Counted from the first letter of the stretch, positions 1-10,564 are shown. The stretch: 64,000 nucleotides of DNA from Deroplatys truncata (GCA_030765065.1 CM060977.1:91529795-91593794); one strand, 5' to 3'. The notes: generated by a model not told the origin, from the letters alone. Translations and numbers: made by a program.

Positions 1-240
1 ATTTCCAGGCTATAACTTTTACGGTTTAAAATCGTCATTAACGTCTAAACAATGTGAAGATTGGCTTATAAATGCATTTGGCGAAGAAGCCCCATCTAAG
101 TCAACAATTTATAATTAGTACAGTGAACTCAAAAGAGATCGGCTTTTTTCGTACGGATGAATTTCGTAAAGACGCTCAAGAACTGGTGTTACTGATGAAA
201 ATATTGAAGGAAACATAACATCAAGTAATGTTAAAAGGTT
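1..240 (+). pseudogene. mariner transposase, N-terminal helix-turn-helix fragment
   Basis: Codons from about position 17 read like the DNA-binding half of a mariner transposase: a LTSKQCEDWL helix, the block GEEAPSKSTIYN, then YSELKRD, and further on TGVTDENIE in the same frame. Mariner proteins have this order (GDEAPS..TVYNW..EFKRGR...VT.ENI). In-frame stops follow IYN and the SYG block, so it is dead. The catalytic domain is not visible downstream, so it is either truncated or decayed beyond recognition. The 5' end lies outside the window. Confidence 0.6.
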
Positions 241-892
241 GCAGATCATCCGTAATTATTAATGAGTGAATGAAATCAAAGCCATTACACGAGATAAGAT
301 TCCTGATAAACCTTTGCCATTCGGTCGCAGACTGCACTCTACTGGCAGCAAGAGAAAAATACATTTGTTGGGACGAAGGTGATGAAAAAGAAGAACCAAG
401 AAAACACATACATCGCTTCTCTGTTGCAAGGACACAAAAATATTATTAATATAAAACACTGTATTCCATATATTTTTAATCATAATAGGTTTATCGAAAC
501 ACGAATAATTAAATCAAAATATCTAATCACAAGTGCTTAACTGTTGTCACTCTGAGTGGAACTAAGGGACGGAGCGTGAGATTTACACATAGTTTTGGTG
601 CATCAAAATTAGAGGGACAAACAAAATTAAGTTTTAATTGGCTGATAACGTAAAGGAGTGTTTATGTTTTACGTTTATTACAACATAAGGGCGGATATAA
701 GGAAAACAGGGAAGAGAAACTCTGGGATACGCCAAGGGCGATCTATGTGAAAATGCCTCATCTACTACATTGTTCACATTGTTCATTTTTTAGTTCGAAA
801 AGTCATATAGGCCAACCTCTATGTTTTGACCTGGGCTAATTTCCATTCTATTCACTGTTATATGTAAAGCCTTAGTCTGAACGACGTATTCA
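241..892. other. unannotated AT-rich sequence
   Basis: Short open frames occur on both strands but none resembles a known family. No repeat shared with the rest of the window was noticed. Confidence 0.4.
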
Positions 893-894
893 TC

Positions 895-895
<1 letters not shown>

Positions 896-939
<44 letters not shown>
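896..939. repeat. (TAA)n microsatellite
   Basis: About 14 uninterrupted AAT/TAA triplets, flanked by AT-rich sequence. Confidence 0.95.
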
Positions 940-967
940 GTAAACAAGCTTTAGAATTGCATTTTTA

Positions 968-1832
968 ATTTATCCACTACGTATAGTAAGTAGGGGAAGT
1001 ATTGCGTTCCACCCAAAAATTCCATACCGAGATTTCACCGGAAATACATGTTTTGAGGCGCCTTGAATCCAAACAAAGCATTTTGAAAACATGTCCACGT
1101 GTGTGTGTGTCTGTATGTCTGTCTATGAACATCATAACTCAGAATCGAAAAGTCGGATAAATACCAAACTTTTGAGTTTGTCATCTTCTAAGAATGCGAC
1201 ACGAAGTTCGAGAAAATTCTCACACCCCAACTATCCTTTACATGGAGCAGTTTTCGAAAATGTTGTTTCTTTTTTAAAAAATGGCTCTAAGGATTTTGAT
1301 TAAGGTACCATATATGAAATATATTTATATGCTAAATAAAATGCATATCTTAAATTTTCTGGGAATAGCCTAGGAAGTCCTGTTCATTCGGAAATAATTG
1401 TGTATAATATTGTATAACTGGTAGGATATACGAAAATGTACTTCACAAAAAATGTAGAAGTCTTTAAAATACACAATTTATTAAGAATATTTTTTGTAAC
1501 ATAAGCTGTTTCTAAGATATCCGTTATTAAAGGTTCGAGTTGTTGAATACTTATTCTTTTTAAGCCCCATCTATTTTCAGTTGTTACTAGCAATGTCATG
1601 GAAACAGTATGGGATTTTAATGTCAGCATATAGCGTCCAGTTGTTAAACACTTGACTATCGCTGTTCCCTTTGTATCTATAACGAAATGTGTAATGTAGC
1701 TATTTGAGCAAAGGTTTATTTGGATTAAAATGTAGTAGATAGAAAAATAAGCTTTAGTAAAATAGTTTATATATCCAATAATGACAGAGGGCAAAGAAAG
1801 CCATGTGAACGCATACATAAGACCTTTTTTAA
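968..1832 (+). repeat. R1 interspersed repeat, near full length
   Basis: Starts at the conserved 5' end (CCACTACGTATAGTAAG), carries the most conserved R1 block (CACCCAAAAATTCCATACC then GATTTCACCGGAAATACATG), and runs through the subfamily-A middle (ATAGCGTCCAGTTGTTAAAC, GTATCTATAACGAAATGTG) to the 3' end near AAGAAAGCCATGTGAACGC. The 222-codon minus-strand frame at 1384-2052 is mostly antisense R1 and is not a gene. Confidence 0.85.
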
Positions 1833-2264
1833 AACATGAGTTATCTTTAGTTTTATTTGCATAATTCCCGATTATGAAAGACCCTGTATACCGCAGAGAA
1901 ATAAAGCATAGAACCGATGACCACAGATTGCTGGATGATGAAACACGTTCGGTCGTAACTGCTGATGAAATAAACATTAATAGTGCCAGGAGACTGTGGG
2001 GGAACTTCTTTCGCACCAATTTCGAGATGTAATTCAAAGTGGAGTACCTCAAGCTTGTTTTGTTATAAACGACCTATAAACGCTTGAGAACAGCTGCAGT
2101 TGAAATGGTTGGTGAATGCTACGAATACAGGAACCTGCAAACTGTTAAGCCCTAGCACTTAATTACTCAGCGTATTTCACGCGAAAGCAGACCAATACAC
2201 TAATGTTGAATGCATTAGGTACTAAGGGAGAAAAAATGCCCTTTATGTGCTTTAATGAACTGGG
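1833..2264. other. unannotated spacer
   Basis: No recognisable gene or repeat between an R1 copy and an R4 copy. Confidence 0.4.
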
Positions 2265-2420
2265 GTATAGAGAATCCATACTAATATTAAAAGAGAGGAC
2301 ATTTGTATATATCTGTGCGTGTCTGTGTATGTAAATGTATTCTCAAAAACTACTCAACCAATGTTGACGATTCTTTCAACACTGAAAAACTATTATTTCT
2401 GACGCAGATGGTCTGTACAC
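2265..2420 (+). repeat. R4 interspersed repeat
   Basis: Contains TATTAAAAGAGAGGACATTTG, a GT-rich run, then CTCAAAAACTACTCAACC and TTCTTTCAACACTGAAAA. The same order recurs at 57488-57610 and, inverted, at 56690-56815 and 63735-63905. It looks like the end of a retroelement or Helitron-type repeat, but the class is not determined. Confidence 0.6.
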
Positions 2421-2430
2421 GATAACTTAC

Positions 2431-3868
2431 TTTCTCTACCACGTACACAGGTAGAGAAGATATTGCACTCCACCCAAAATTTCGATATCGAGATTCACCG
2501 GAAATACATGTTTTGCGGCACTCTAAATAAAAAAGGGGTCATTTTTAGAAAAAACGTCGATGTGTGTGTCTGTCAAAAGCATAACTCAAGAACGAAAGGT
2601 CGATTAAATACCAAACTTAGTATTTAAGTTCAGTATCTTCCAAAGATACGACACGAAGATTTTCAAGAAAATTCCCCCACCACAAACTACCCTTTACATA
2701 GATCGAGCGAGATGGTTCAGGCGGTTACGTTTGTGGCCCGCATTCGGAAGATCCCGGCATCCATCCCCGGCGACCGCCCACTTTTGCCCATGGCGTTTTC
2801 GTGGTTTCCCCGGGTCGCCCGGCGAATGCTAGGGTAGTTTATCTTTTACCACGACTCTCCTTCCTCTCATTTCCTGTACCGTCTTCCTTTGTAATCTGTT
2901 TCAGGATTATAGGACCAGGCGACGGTGTTCGGCGGGTTGCGGCTGGGCGGTGACTTGGGCTCTGTAAATGTTTCTTCCCTAGCTGTGGTACTGCTCAGTT
3001 AGGTCTCTCGTCAGCGTAGGGCTCCGCTCCGGGGGATCCTGGAGGTTGGTGGCTTGTGGGCAGGGAATGTGCGGAGGAGGGTGCGCTTTATCTGGAAACG
3101 TTAGGGACCCCGTCCATGCTTGCGCCCGTCGGCATCTGGATCTGGTCGCCCTTCGGGTTTCTCCCCTCATTCTTCTCTCCCAGGTGTCACGTTGGAAGCA
3201 CAATGGGCCGACTGGCCTGCGCGTGGTGCTCTGCCCCGTTTCCGGGGGCCCCTCCGTGATCCGTATCTTTACCGTTACCCTTTACATTGACAATTTATCG
3301 AAGTATTTGATTTTCTAAAATACCCTTAACGATTTTGATTAAAATACCATATATTAAAGAGTTTACTTCACAAATTAGATGCATATCCTGAATTTTCTGG
3401 GAATAGCCTTTGAGCTCCTGTTTATTTCGAAGAAATTTTGTATAATCTTGTATAACTAGTAAACGTTAAGCAATACACAAAAACGTTCTACACAGAAATG
3501 CAGATCTCTTTAAAATACACAATTTATTTCAAATAACTTTTTTGTGGCATAAGTCATTTCTGAGATATCAGTTATTAATGCTTTGAATTGTTCAATACTT
3601 AGCCATTCTTTGCAAGTCCTGTCGATATTCAGTTGTTTCTCGTGATGTAATGGAAACATTATGGAATTTTAAGGCCAGCATATAGCGTCCAGATCTTAAA
3701 CAGTTTACTATCGCTTTTCTCTTTGTATCTATAACGAAATGTGTAATGTAGGTATTTCTCGATTAAAATGAAGTAGATAAAATATACTTTTGTAAGAATA
3801 ATTTGTATACCTACTAATAAGCTATAGAGAGTAGAGAAAGCCTGTGAATATAACACATAAGATTTGTT
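2431..3868 (+). repeat. R1 repeat split by a SINE
   Basis: R1 5' half at 2431-2699 (CTTTCTCTACCACGTACACAG onward) and the 3' half at 3276-3868, which resumes at the exact point of interruption and ends at GAGAAAGCCTGTGAATATAAC. Removing the SINE and one target-site copy restores a continuous subfamily-A R1. Confidence 0.85.
2700..3275 (+). mobile_element. S1a SINE (tRNA-headed) with 12-bp target-site duplication
   Basis: A 576-bp insert flanked by perfect copies of TACCCTTTACAT at 2688-2699 and 3276-3287. The 5' end resembles a degenerate tRNA promoter (GAGATGGTTCAGGCGGTTA as A box; GGAAGATCCCGGCATCC at the B-box position). The shared body motif GCGAATGCTAGGGTAGTTTA follows, then the S1a-type 3' half (CTGTTTCAGGATTATAGGACC). 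It ends CCGTATCTTTACCG with no long poly-A. Same family as 31821-32318 and, inverted, 5912-6426. Confidence 0.85.
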
Positions 3869-4844
3869 TAATGATTTGTGGGAGTGTGTAAAGAGAGGAT
3901 TCGGCGAGTCTTCATTCTGTTAAGATACTTACTGACTCAATTTCCGTGAGGGTAGGAGATAAGCATGGTCTAGTTGTCCCTTTTTGCTGCTATTCACCAC
4001 CACTTATTACAGTAGGAATAGCGCAAGGGAAGCGAGCGAGCGTTGGGGATATTCAGATTATCTAATTTTCATAGCCAGGCTACAAGCATCGCCCTTCCTG
4101 CTGCTCGGCAAAAAACATTCGCTCAAGTGTTATGATGCCAATTGTGAAGCAGACTTCCTATTGGGATGTAGCGGCATGAATAGCATTACCATGAGGGTGA
4201 ATTCAAATCTAACACTGCACCTTACTGCTACAGTGTGTTTCTTCTGCTTGCTGTGGTACATCATTCCATGTAATTTACCGAAACAGTAACAATGCTTCAT
4301 TTGTTACGGCTTTATTTAAAATTGACCTTTTAATTTCTCTACCACGTATAGTAGGTAGAGGCAGATTGTAATGCAGTGGGTATGGCCCAAGGTAATCGGA
4401 AGATCGGCGCCAGATAAACAACGATAAGTAGCGCTCGCTAGCATAAACCCCGGGAGCAATATCGGCAGATAACCAGAACCTTCTGGAACTTTCGTTCCCC
4501 CCTCCTTCATAACGTGTGTCGAGATGCTTCTAGAATGTTCCGTGGAAAATTCTGCGGGCTATACCAGGTGGCCCAACCGCGTCTTATTTCACATATGAAG
4601 ATAGCCCTTCGTGCGTTAAAGGAGTTGCAGTATTCAACGGGGTAACTCCAAGTAAACGCAGGTCAGTGGGGAACTGGTGAATTAACATGAGTGAGCTTTT
4701 TTTTAAATTCCATTTATACCCCGCCTTTAACTACAATTATGTTATCGGCTTCTTTTGGAGCATATTATTGTTTATAGGCATTGAGGTTAACTCATATTCG
4801 CTTGTTTTTGGGTTTCTAGTAAACTTTGGGCTTTAACCAATAGA
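3869..4844. other. mostly unannotated; short R1 5'-end fragment at 4328-4365
   Basis: The only recognised piece is the first 35 bases of R1 (TTTCTCTACCACGTATAGTAGG), after which similarity stops abruptly. The 101-codon plus-strand frame at 3984 has no recognisable domain. Confidence 0.45.
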
Positions 4845-5015
4845 TCTCCCACACACACATTCACACTCATACCTCAGACTCTAGGGAGGTTAGGGAATAA
4901 CCTTGGTTAGAGAAAAATTCCCAACCCCCAGCTTGGAATCAGCCCGGACCCCTCGCATAGCAGGCAGGTGTTCTACCGACTGAGCTACGGGGCCCGCTGA
5001 GCGAAGGTGTTTCCG
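4845..5015 (-). mobile_element. S3 SINE, tRNA-derived head
   Basis: Read on the minus strand the head is CCCGTAGCTCAGTCGGTAGA (a good A box), followed after an anticodon-arm-like stretch by GGTCCGGGCTGATTCC (a degenerate B box), then a non-tRNA body ending in a GT-rich tail. It lacks a pairing 3' acceptor strand and continues into body sequence, so it is a SINE rather than a tRNA gene. A related head is at 45885-45995. Confidence 0.65.
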
Positions 5016-5347
5016 AGATTTTTAGTCAGGCCCGTAGTGGCAACTCACTCTAATAACTCAAATATTACTTCACAATAAACCTCTCTGTCAGTTTAAACTT
5101 GTGTTGTCGTTCACAATACATACACTCATACCCTGAGAGAAAGTACTCATAGCTCTACCACTGGAGCAGCCGTCAGCAGAATCAACAGCACATATTGGAG
5201 ACAACGAGAAAAGGTGGCAACTGCATTCCTGCTTCAAACTGTCGCACCATAATCGCGCCATCATTACATAAATTCTGCTTTTTAACGAGATCTACATATT
5301 TTTGTGTAGTAAGTTTTTGAACATTTCTTAAGGCTTACAAGTAGTAC

Positions 5348-5530
5348 TTTTTTTTTTTTTTAAAGGGGCGGCCCCACACCCGCCGCCCCCGGTGACGATC
5401 ATCCTCTGAGGCTACATCGTCTCCCCATGCACATGCTGTTAGCCTAATATCATGCTGACATGCAAGAGCAAGGGGTGCTGTGTTAGTGTAGTGCATTCGT
5501 TAGTATTCGGGTTCCGCAGAGCACCCCGGT
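5348..5530 (-). mobile_element. short retroposon with poly-A tail, 6-bp target duplication
   Basis: On the plus strand a T14-type run opens a 183-bp segment flanked by TAGTAC at 5342-5347 and 5531-5536. That is the expected layout for a minus-strand retroposed copy with a poly-A tail. Just before the tail is a GC-rich stretch (GGGGCGGCGGGTGTGGGGC on the minus strand) unlike the AT-rich surroundings. The source RNA is not recognised. Confidence 0.55.
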
Positions 5531-5599
5531 TAGTACAAAATTTATTCAGAATGAAAAACAGTTTACACGCTCTTCGCAGAAAATCGAAAATGCACATTT

Positions 5600-6460
5600 C
5601 TTTTTTATGCAAATATTCTTAAACTTATTGTATTTTAATCAAAATCGCTTTTCATCTATGAGAAAATAAAAATATTGAAAAGTTTTCCATGTATAGGATA
5701 CTTTTGGGTGGGGGATTTGGATTTTATTGAAAATTTTCCTATTGCATCTTTGGAAGATGCTGAACTTACGTTCCAAGTTATCCTCCTCCCAACATAGACT
5801 TTTTTTAAAAATCCTTTTTTATTCACGGACCTCTAAACGTGTCTTTCAAGGAAATCTTCATATCGAATTTTTGGTTGGAACACAATACTCCGTCTATTTA
5901 CCATAGGCAATACATTTCACGGAGGGGTTCCCGGAACCGGGGTAGAGCACCGCAAGCAGGCCGTAACGGCCCTTTCTGCTTCCAACGTGACCCTTGGGAG
6001 GGAGAGATCGAAGGGCGACCAGATCCGGATTACGACAGGCGCAAGCATAGACGGGTCCCTAACGTTTCCAGATTGAACACATCCGGCGTCACCGGGTTCC
6101 TGCCCGCAGCCACTGAACCCCCGATAGTCCCCTATCGAGTGAGGCCCATGCGGGGGAGAAACCTAACTGAGTAGTCCCGTGGCGACGCCAGGGAAGAATC
6201 TCTACAGAGCGCACAGCCACCGTCCAGCTGCAACCCGCTGACACCGTTGCTGGTCCTACAACCAGCTGATAAGGAAGATGATGAGTACAGGAGAGTCGTA
6301 GTAGAAGACGAACTACCCCAGCATTCGCCTGCCGACCGGGAAAACCACGAAAACCCATGGGTCAGAGTGGGCAGCCACCGGGACCTCTGAAAGCCGGCCA
6401 GAGAGGTTGCCTCCTGAGCCATCGGCTCGAGTACTATAGACAGTAGAGAGAGAGTAACAA
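5600..6460 (-). repeat. R1 repeat (5' half), split by a SINE near its end
   Basis: Minus-strand R1 from the AATCAAAATCGCTTTTCAT block to the CATATCGAATTTTTGGTTGG block at about 5850-5875. The last bases of R1 (TACTATAGACAGTAGAGAG) resume at 6432, after the SINE at 5912-6426. Confidence 0.75.
5912..6426 (-). mobile_element. S1a SINE inserted in R1
   Basis: Read on the minus strand: a degenerate tRNA-like head (GATGGCTCAGGAGGCAA, then GAGGTCCCGGTGGCTGCC), the family body (TTTTCGTGGTTTTCCCGGTC, GGCGAATGCTGGGGTAGTTC), and the S1a tail (GGTTGTAGGACCAGCAACGG) ending at AACCCCTCCGTGAAA. Flanks are imperfect duplicates around TACCATAG/TACTATAG within R1. Confidence 0.75.
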
Positions 6461-7373
6461 ACAGGTTAACGATTTAAATTACATTATAATTATGCAACCT
6501 TTACTTAATCATCTTTACCGCAATGTGCAACTCTAAGAAACAGAGACTTTGCTAACAAAAGCTTTCGAAATGTCGGTCTTTTGAATGTGGCAAATTGCGG
6601 TTTTGCCAGTGGGATAGTAAAACCATTTAAGTCAAAAAGCAATAAGCTGTGTATTTGTAACTTGATTTCAACAACATACTTATAATTTTCTCGTAGCAGC
6701 TATGTTACTTAACACTTTAACAATAGTATGTGTTTTCTGTTACTGCAGAAAAGAAAGAAAAGTTAGAACAATGTTAAAATTGAACAGAAATAGGTAAATA
6801 AATTCGCTGGTACTTCCAGCGAGGAGAATGTTTCACTAAGATTTGGATTGAGTGAAGCTGTGAATAGGATAAATGGTTACGGCAGAAGAAGGTGCCATAT
6901 GATAGACAACATTAAGATAAATAATTAATATGCGGAGATATAAAAGAAAATGAAAAAGTAGGTGATGAAGAGACTGGCTTTGGAATGAAGATGTTTCATC
7001 TGGACAGAGAACTGTTACTGATTGATTAGGTAGTATAAAAGGTAAGAAACGAGATAGTATTTTATGCCGAATTAAGTGAGATAAAAGCTAGTTTAAGGGT
7101 AAATCACAGATTGCTTTCATTTTATTTAAATAAAACAAATTTAGAGTAGTAAAAGGTATATTGCTAACATGTAAGAGAATTACATGCGGCTAGATATGAA
7201 ATATCAGAATATGTCATCTAGTCACCTCTTTTGCGACTCCTACCCATAACATGATGGGGCTTCAGTGTCAACGACAGTAGGTTCTCGTTTTCCACGAGTA
7301 CGAGGGAGAATGAACGCAATGAAATTTAAACAATTCAGAACTGATCATTGCATCTTTTCACAGTATTCATTCT
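6461..7373. other. unannotated spacer
   Basis: AT-rich with purine-rich stretches. No open frame with a recognisable domain and no copy of R1 or a SINE. Confidence 0.4.
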
Positions 7374-7374
7374 A

Positions 7375-7870
7375 TTGGGTTGTCTCATAAGTTCGTTCAC
7401 TTTGCGCGCAAATTCCATCTATAGCGCCTGAAAACCCTGAACCCTCTTTACTCAAGTTATCACAGTTGCCTAACCACCCCTACGATTTAGAGGTCAACAA
7501 CCAAACTCACTACTGGATATGTCAGTGTGTTTGTGACTGACGTTGGATGGAACAGCGTAAACTTGTGTTTAAATACTATGGAAAGAAAAAAGGAACATTT
7601 CGGAAATCTTATGCTGTTTCACTATCGTAAGGGTAAAACCGCCTCACAATGCCAGCAGAAAATTTGTGCTGTCTACAGGGAAGATGCAGTAACGAATCGA
7701 GCATGTCAAAAGTGGTTTAGCTGATTTCGATCTGGGAATTTCTCCCTAAAATACAAACCTCGATCTGGACGGCCAATGGTTACGGCTGTGGAAACAATTC
7801 ATGAAATGATAGTCAACGATCCACAAATGACAACTCGGGTGTTGGCACCATTGCACACCTGCGTGATTCT
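7375..7870 (+). pseudogene. mariner element, 5' end with transposase N-terminus
   Basis: Begins after a TA with an inverted-repeat-like end (TTGGGTTGTCTCATAAGTTC). The transposase start is the ATG at 7578. The protein reads MERKKEHFGNLMLFHYRKGK, then ICAVYREDAVTNRACQKWF, an in-frame TGA, FRSGNFSLKYKPRSGRP and NDPQMTTRVLA. These are the two helix-turn-helix motifs and the GRP linker of mariner transposases. Similarity stops near 7870 at a junction with an inverted piece of a different mariner, so the catalytic domain is missing. Confidence 0.85.
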
Positions 7871-8298
7871 GCTCTTTGTGAGGTGGTGAGGGATCCATCG
7901 ATTGCAGAGCTTGCTGAAGTAATGTTTTCTTTAAGGATGTTGCTGTTGATCCAATATTCAGGGCTTCTTGAATCTGATAATTTGTGTAATGATCATCTTC
8001 CCAAGCATGCGCTCTGCTTTCATCACATTTTCATTTTCATTCGTTGTTGCTGTAGCCCGCCGTCCTGCACAGGCTACATCTTCGAGGGAAACCCTTCTTC
8101 TATACTTTATTAACCAATGGCGTACCAACACCTGCATGCACATAAACAGGAGTGCTGACCTTGCACTTTGTTGGAGTGTGCTCAGATTTGCAAACGTTAC
8201 TATCTGAAGTTTAATCTAAAGCCACGAAGACCTGCTTTGGCTCAACACAGCTCATTGTTGCCCATTCTCAGAACTTCCAGAGTGACCATTTGTCTCTA
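7871..8298 (-). pseudogene. mariner element fragment (19-kb family), inverted
   Basis: The minus strand from 8298 matches the 5' end of the mariners at 19250 and 59741: an end containing GTCACTCTGGAAGTTCTGAG, then GAATGGGCAACAATGAG, and a coding part around TCCCTCGAAGATG. About 150 bp between the GGTGTTGGTACGCCAT block and the acidic block are deleted relative to those copies. It stops near AACATCCTTAAAGAAAAC, before the catalytic domain. Confidence 0.75.
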
Positions 8299-8434
8299 GA
8301 AGTCTAAGATGTTCAGTCGCAGCTTTTTCGCTGTCCAGCAGCACATAATACGGCTTCTCCAGCAGCCATGCCTCTTGTAGGCTTTCCTCTGTATTGCTCA
8401 CGCTACACAAAACAATTGAGGCTTTGGTGACGAC

Positions 8435-8790
8435 ACCGAGATGCGCTTGGACCCGCCGAGCCTCAAATTTGTTCCGGTTCTTTGTAGATCGGTAGAGTCT
8501 CTCACCCGGAGTGGTTGCTTACGCTTTCAGTATATACTCTCAGTGGTCTGCGGCGACCATCGAGCATCTGTAATCACAAGAGGATCTAGGCAGATAGACC
8601 ACAGAGACGCGCAGAAGTCCCTAATATTTCTTAGCTCGAAGACTGGAGCAGCCCAGAGAGGGTGATGAACAACCCTTACAACCAGGCAGCCCTTTAGTGT
8701 CCATGGGGAATACTCTTTTCTTGCAGCAAGCATCTGCGCCATCTGTTCGGTACCGCCACATGCTATGAAACCGGGAGGTAAGATAAATAA
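8435..8790 (-). repeat. S1b SINE, 3' part only
   Basis: Shares the S1b tail with 27855-28312 and 39413-40312: GCAGAAGTCCCTAATATTTC, CAGCCCAGAGAGGGTGATGA, TAGTGTCCATGGGGAATACTC, CCATCTGTTCGGTACCGCC. Those copies continue into a tRNA-like head at this point; this one does not, so it is truncated at the 5' end. Confidence 0.7.
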
Positions 8791-8915
8791 ATAAAAGTAT
8801 AAAATACTTCGTTCCGGTAACTGGTTTCCTACACCGAGACGTGCATTGCAAAATTTGACACTTTATTCCACATTATCCAAAAACATGTCATTTAGATTAC
8901 CCACTTATAATTACG

Positions 8916-9458
8916 AGGCCTGTTTTTAAAGTAGATAAGTTATTTTAATATTTTACCGCTGCAGTCGCGAATTTGAACTTGCGCGATCACTTTCTGCATT
9001 CAGCAGGAAACTAGACGTAGCTGTGAACGAGCTTTGTATTTTCCTGTTATTAGAGCGTTCCGAAATGTTAAAAGCAACCAAACGACCCGCCGACTGTGAA
9101 TTCAGATCAGTGATTGGTTTTTTGAATGCGAGAAATGCTACGCCAGCAAAAATTCATCGGCAATTTTGTGAAGTTGTGACAATGATAGGCCACACACAGC
9201 TAAACAAACTCAAGATCTGATTACATCATTTGGTTAGGAACAATTTGACCATCCTCCCTACAGTCACCTCCCTTCACACCAAGTTTCAACTGTTTCCTAA
9301 TCTGAAGAAATTCCTGGGTGAAAACATTTCAACGACGATGATGTTGCGAAACAAGAGGTGCAGCTTGACTTCCATCACAGGCGGCATCATTCTTTGATGA
9401 AGGCATACAGAAACTGGTTTACCGTTACAAGTCCCTGAATAACGGCGGTGATTATGCA
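8916..9458 (+). pseudogene. mariner element with large internal deletion
   Basis: The first half encodes the N-terminal helix (frame with CEFRSVIGFLNARNATPAKI then HRQFCEVV). At about 9240 the sequence jumps to the 3' part of a mariner transposase gene (CAATTTGACCATCCTCCCTA; frame pieces HPPYS, HFNDDD, FDEG in shifted frames). Roughly the middle 600 bp, including most of the catalytic core, is missing. The 3' end is cut by an S2 SINE starting at 9460. Confidence 0.75.
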
Positions 9459-9680
9459 AATTGAAATTGAGTTTTATTTATGGACGCTCTTTAACTACTG
9501 TGGTTCTTAGAGTCCCATTCTATATTGGGCGTGAAAGACCGGTAATTTTGCTGAGAGGCCTCTTTATCAGGCTTGAGGTTCTTTTACGTGCCGTAAATCT
9601 ACGACACGGGACCACCGGCTTCACTTCCCTTCCGAAGGAAGACATGCTAAGGAAGAACTTTAATCAATAACTTTCTTAAT

Positions 9681-9745
9681 TGAATTTCAAATTATATTGA
9701 ATCGGGATATGAACCCATTAGCTTATAATTTAGCTTACTTTTCTA
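9681..9745 (-). pseudogene. nuclear copy of mitochondrial tRNA-Met-like sequence
   Basis: On the minus strand: AAGTAAGCTAAATTATAAGC, then ATGGGTTCATATCCCGA, then TTCAATATAATTTGAA. These give a D-arm (AGCT/AGCT), an anticodon arm with CAT in TTCATAT, and a T-arm (TTCAA/TTGAA), as in insect mitochondrial tRNA-Met. The 3' acceptor strand does not pair well. It would not function in the nucleus. Confidence 0.65.
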
Positions 9746-9800
9746 CATTTTAGTGTATGATGCACAAGAATTTTTAACTCGATTAGATAAAGCAGTTAAT
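9746..9800 (+). pseudogene. probable nuclear copy of mitochondrial tRNA-Gln
   Basis: ACATTTTAGTGTATGATGCA followed by CAAGAATTTTTAACTC resembles the first two thirds of insect mitochondrial tRNA-Gln. It lies opposite in strand and adjacent to the tRNA-Met-like sequence, as in the ancestral I-Q-M cluster. The TTG anticodon is not preserved exactly, so this is less sure than its neighbour. Confidence 0.45.
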
Positions 9801-9840
9801 ATCCCAGCATTATAAGATTTAATATTTTGATAATAAATTT

Positions 9841-9942
9841 ACAGGAATCACTGCAATTCTACTACTATTATCCTTACCTGTTCTTGCTGGAGCAATCACT
9901 ATACTTTTAACTGATCGAAACTTAAATACATCCTTTTTTGAT
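9841..9942 (+). pseudogene. nuclear mitochondrial insert: COX1 fragment
   Basis: Thirty-four uninterrupted codons in the invertebrate mitochondrial code read TGITAILLL..., [18 protein letters not shown] and NTSFFD. This is the well-known stretch at the 3' end of the COX1 barcode region. Similarity ends exactly at the aspartate codon, where S2 SINE sequence starts (CCCGAAAACATCCATCGCC). The absence of disabling changes over 102 bp suggests a fairly recent insert or slow decay. Confidence 0.9.
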
Positions 9943-10019
9943 CCCGAAAACATCCATCGCCCTCCGCCGGGTTTGAACCTTCGACCTCGGAACCAGAGGA
10001 CGATGACTATGCGGAGAAG

Positions 10020-10564
10020 TAGTGTAAGGTGTAATGTAGTTAATGATAATTAAGTACATATTTGGGAAATAATATTCGTTGAGTTATTTTTTAAAAAAAT
10101 ATCGGTACTTTAAAACCACGTCTCGTAGACAAACCTAAAGAAACTTATAAAGGTAAAATAAAGAAAAAATTATTAACACCTAAATAATACACCCAACTAA
10201 TTTACAGCTGTTGGAAGTCAGCAGAAACAAATAATGGAAACCAGCTACTAATCCCCAACTAAGGCATTTATTCTATATCTAATATTACCTACAGGTATCC
10301 GTAAATGAAACGTGCTGGTATCCAGTACGAATATATTCCATCTTTTATGCTTTTTTGTGAGTTCTGCACTTATTTGTATAATGTATTTTTTTAGTCTTAA
10401 TTTAAATTATTTTATTTTGCTTTAAATTATTATTAAGAATTTAATACTTAAATATAAATTATCGGCATTAAACTAAACTAATTTTATTTTAAACAACACC
10501 TACTTTGAGTTTAATTTTTGATAATTGATTTGGTTTAATTTGTTTTAATTGAATTGAAAGCACC
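10020..10564. repeat. mostly unannotated; possible divergent R2 copy at 10200-10330
   Basis: Contains GTTGGAAGTCAGCAGAAAC, ATGGAAACCAGCTACTAATC and GTGCTGGTATCCAGTACG, echoing the paired CTGG...CCAGC motifs of R2 (12758-13010, 21590-21890). The rest is AT-rich without recognised features. Confidence 0.3.

Larger units (their letters stand above)
9460..10016 (-). mobile_element. S2 SINE interrupted by mitochondrial DNA
   Basis: Minus-strand S2. The 3' part lies at 9460-9653 (GAGTTTTATTTATGGACGC through ACGTGCCGTAAATCTACGAC and TTCCGAAGGAAGACATGC). The tRNA-like head lies at 9943-10016 (minus-strand GGTTCAAACCCGGCGGAGGG). In uninterrupted copies (20970-21257, 25738-26031) these parts are joined by only about 8 bases (TTTTTACG), which are missing here and replaced by 289 bases of mtDNA-like sequence. 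Confidence 0.8.

Noticed and set aside
1384..2052. 222-codon minus-strand open frame, the longest in the window
   Set aside because: Most of it is antisense R1 repeat; the same stretch in other R1 copies is closed by stops, so the frame is accidental.
4965..5015. Nuclear tRNA gene on the minus strand
   Set aside because: Good A box but poor B box and no pairing acceptor strand. It continues into SINE body. The same reasoning applies to 25738, 35640, 40250 and 45885.
9841..9942. Functional COX1 or a mitochondrial contig
   Set aside because: Only 34 codons, bordered on both sides by nuclear SINE sequence, and joined to an inverted tRNA segment.
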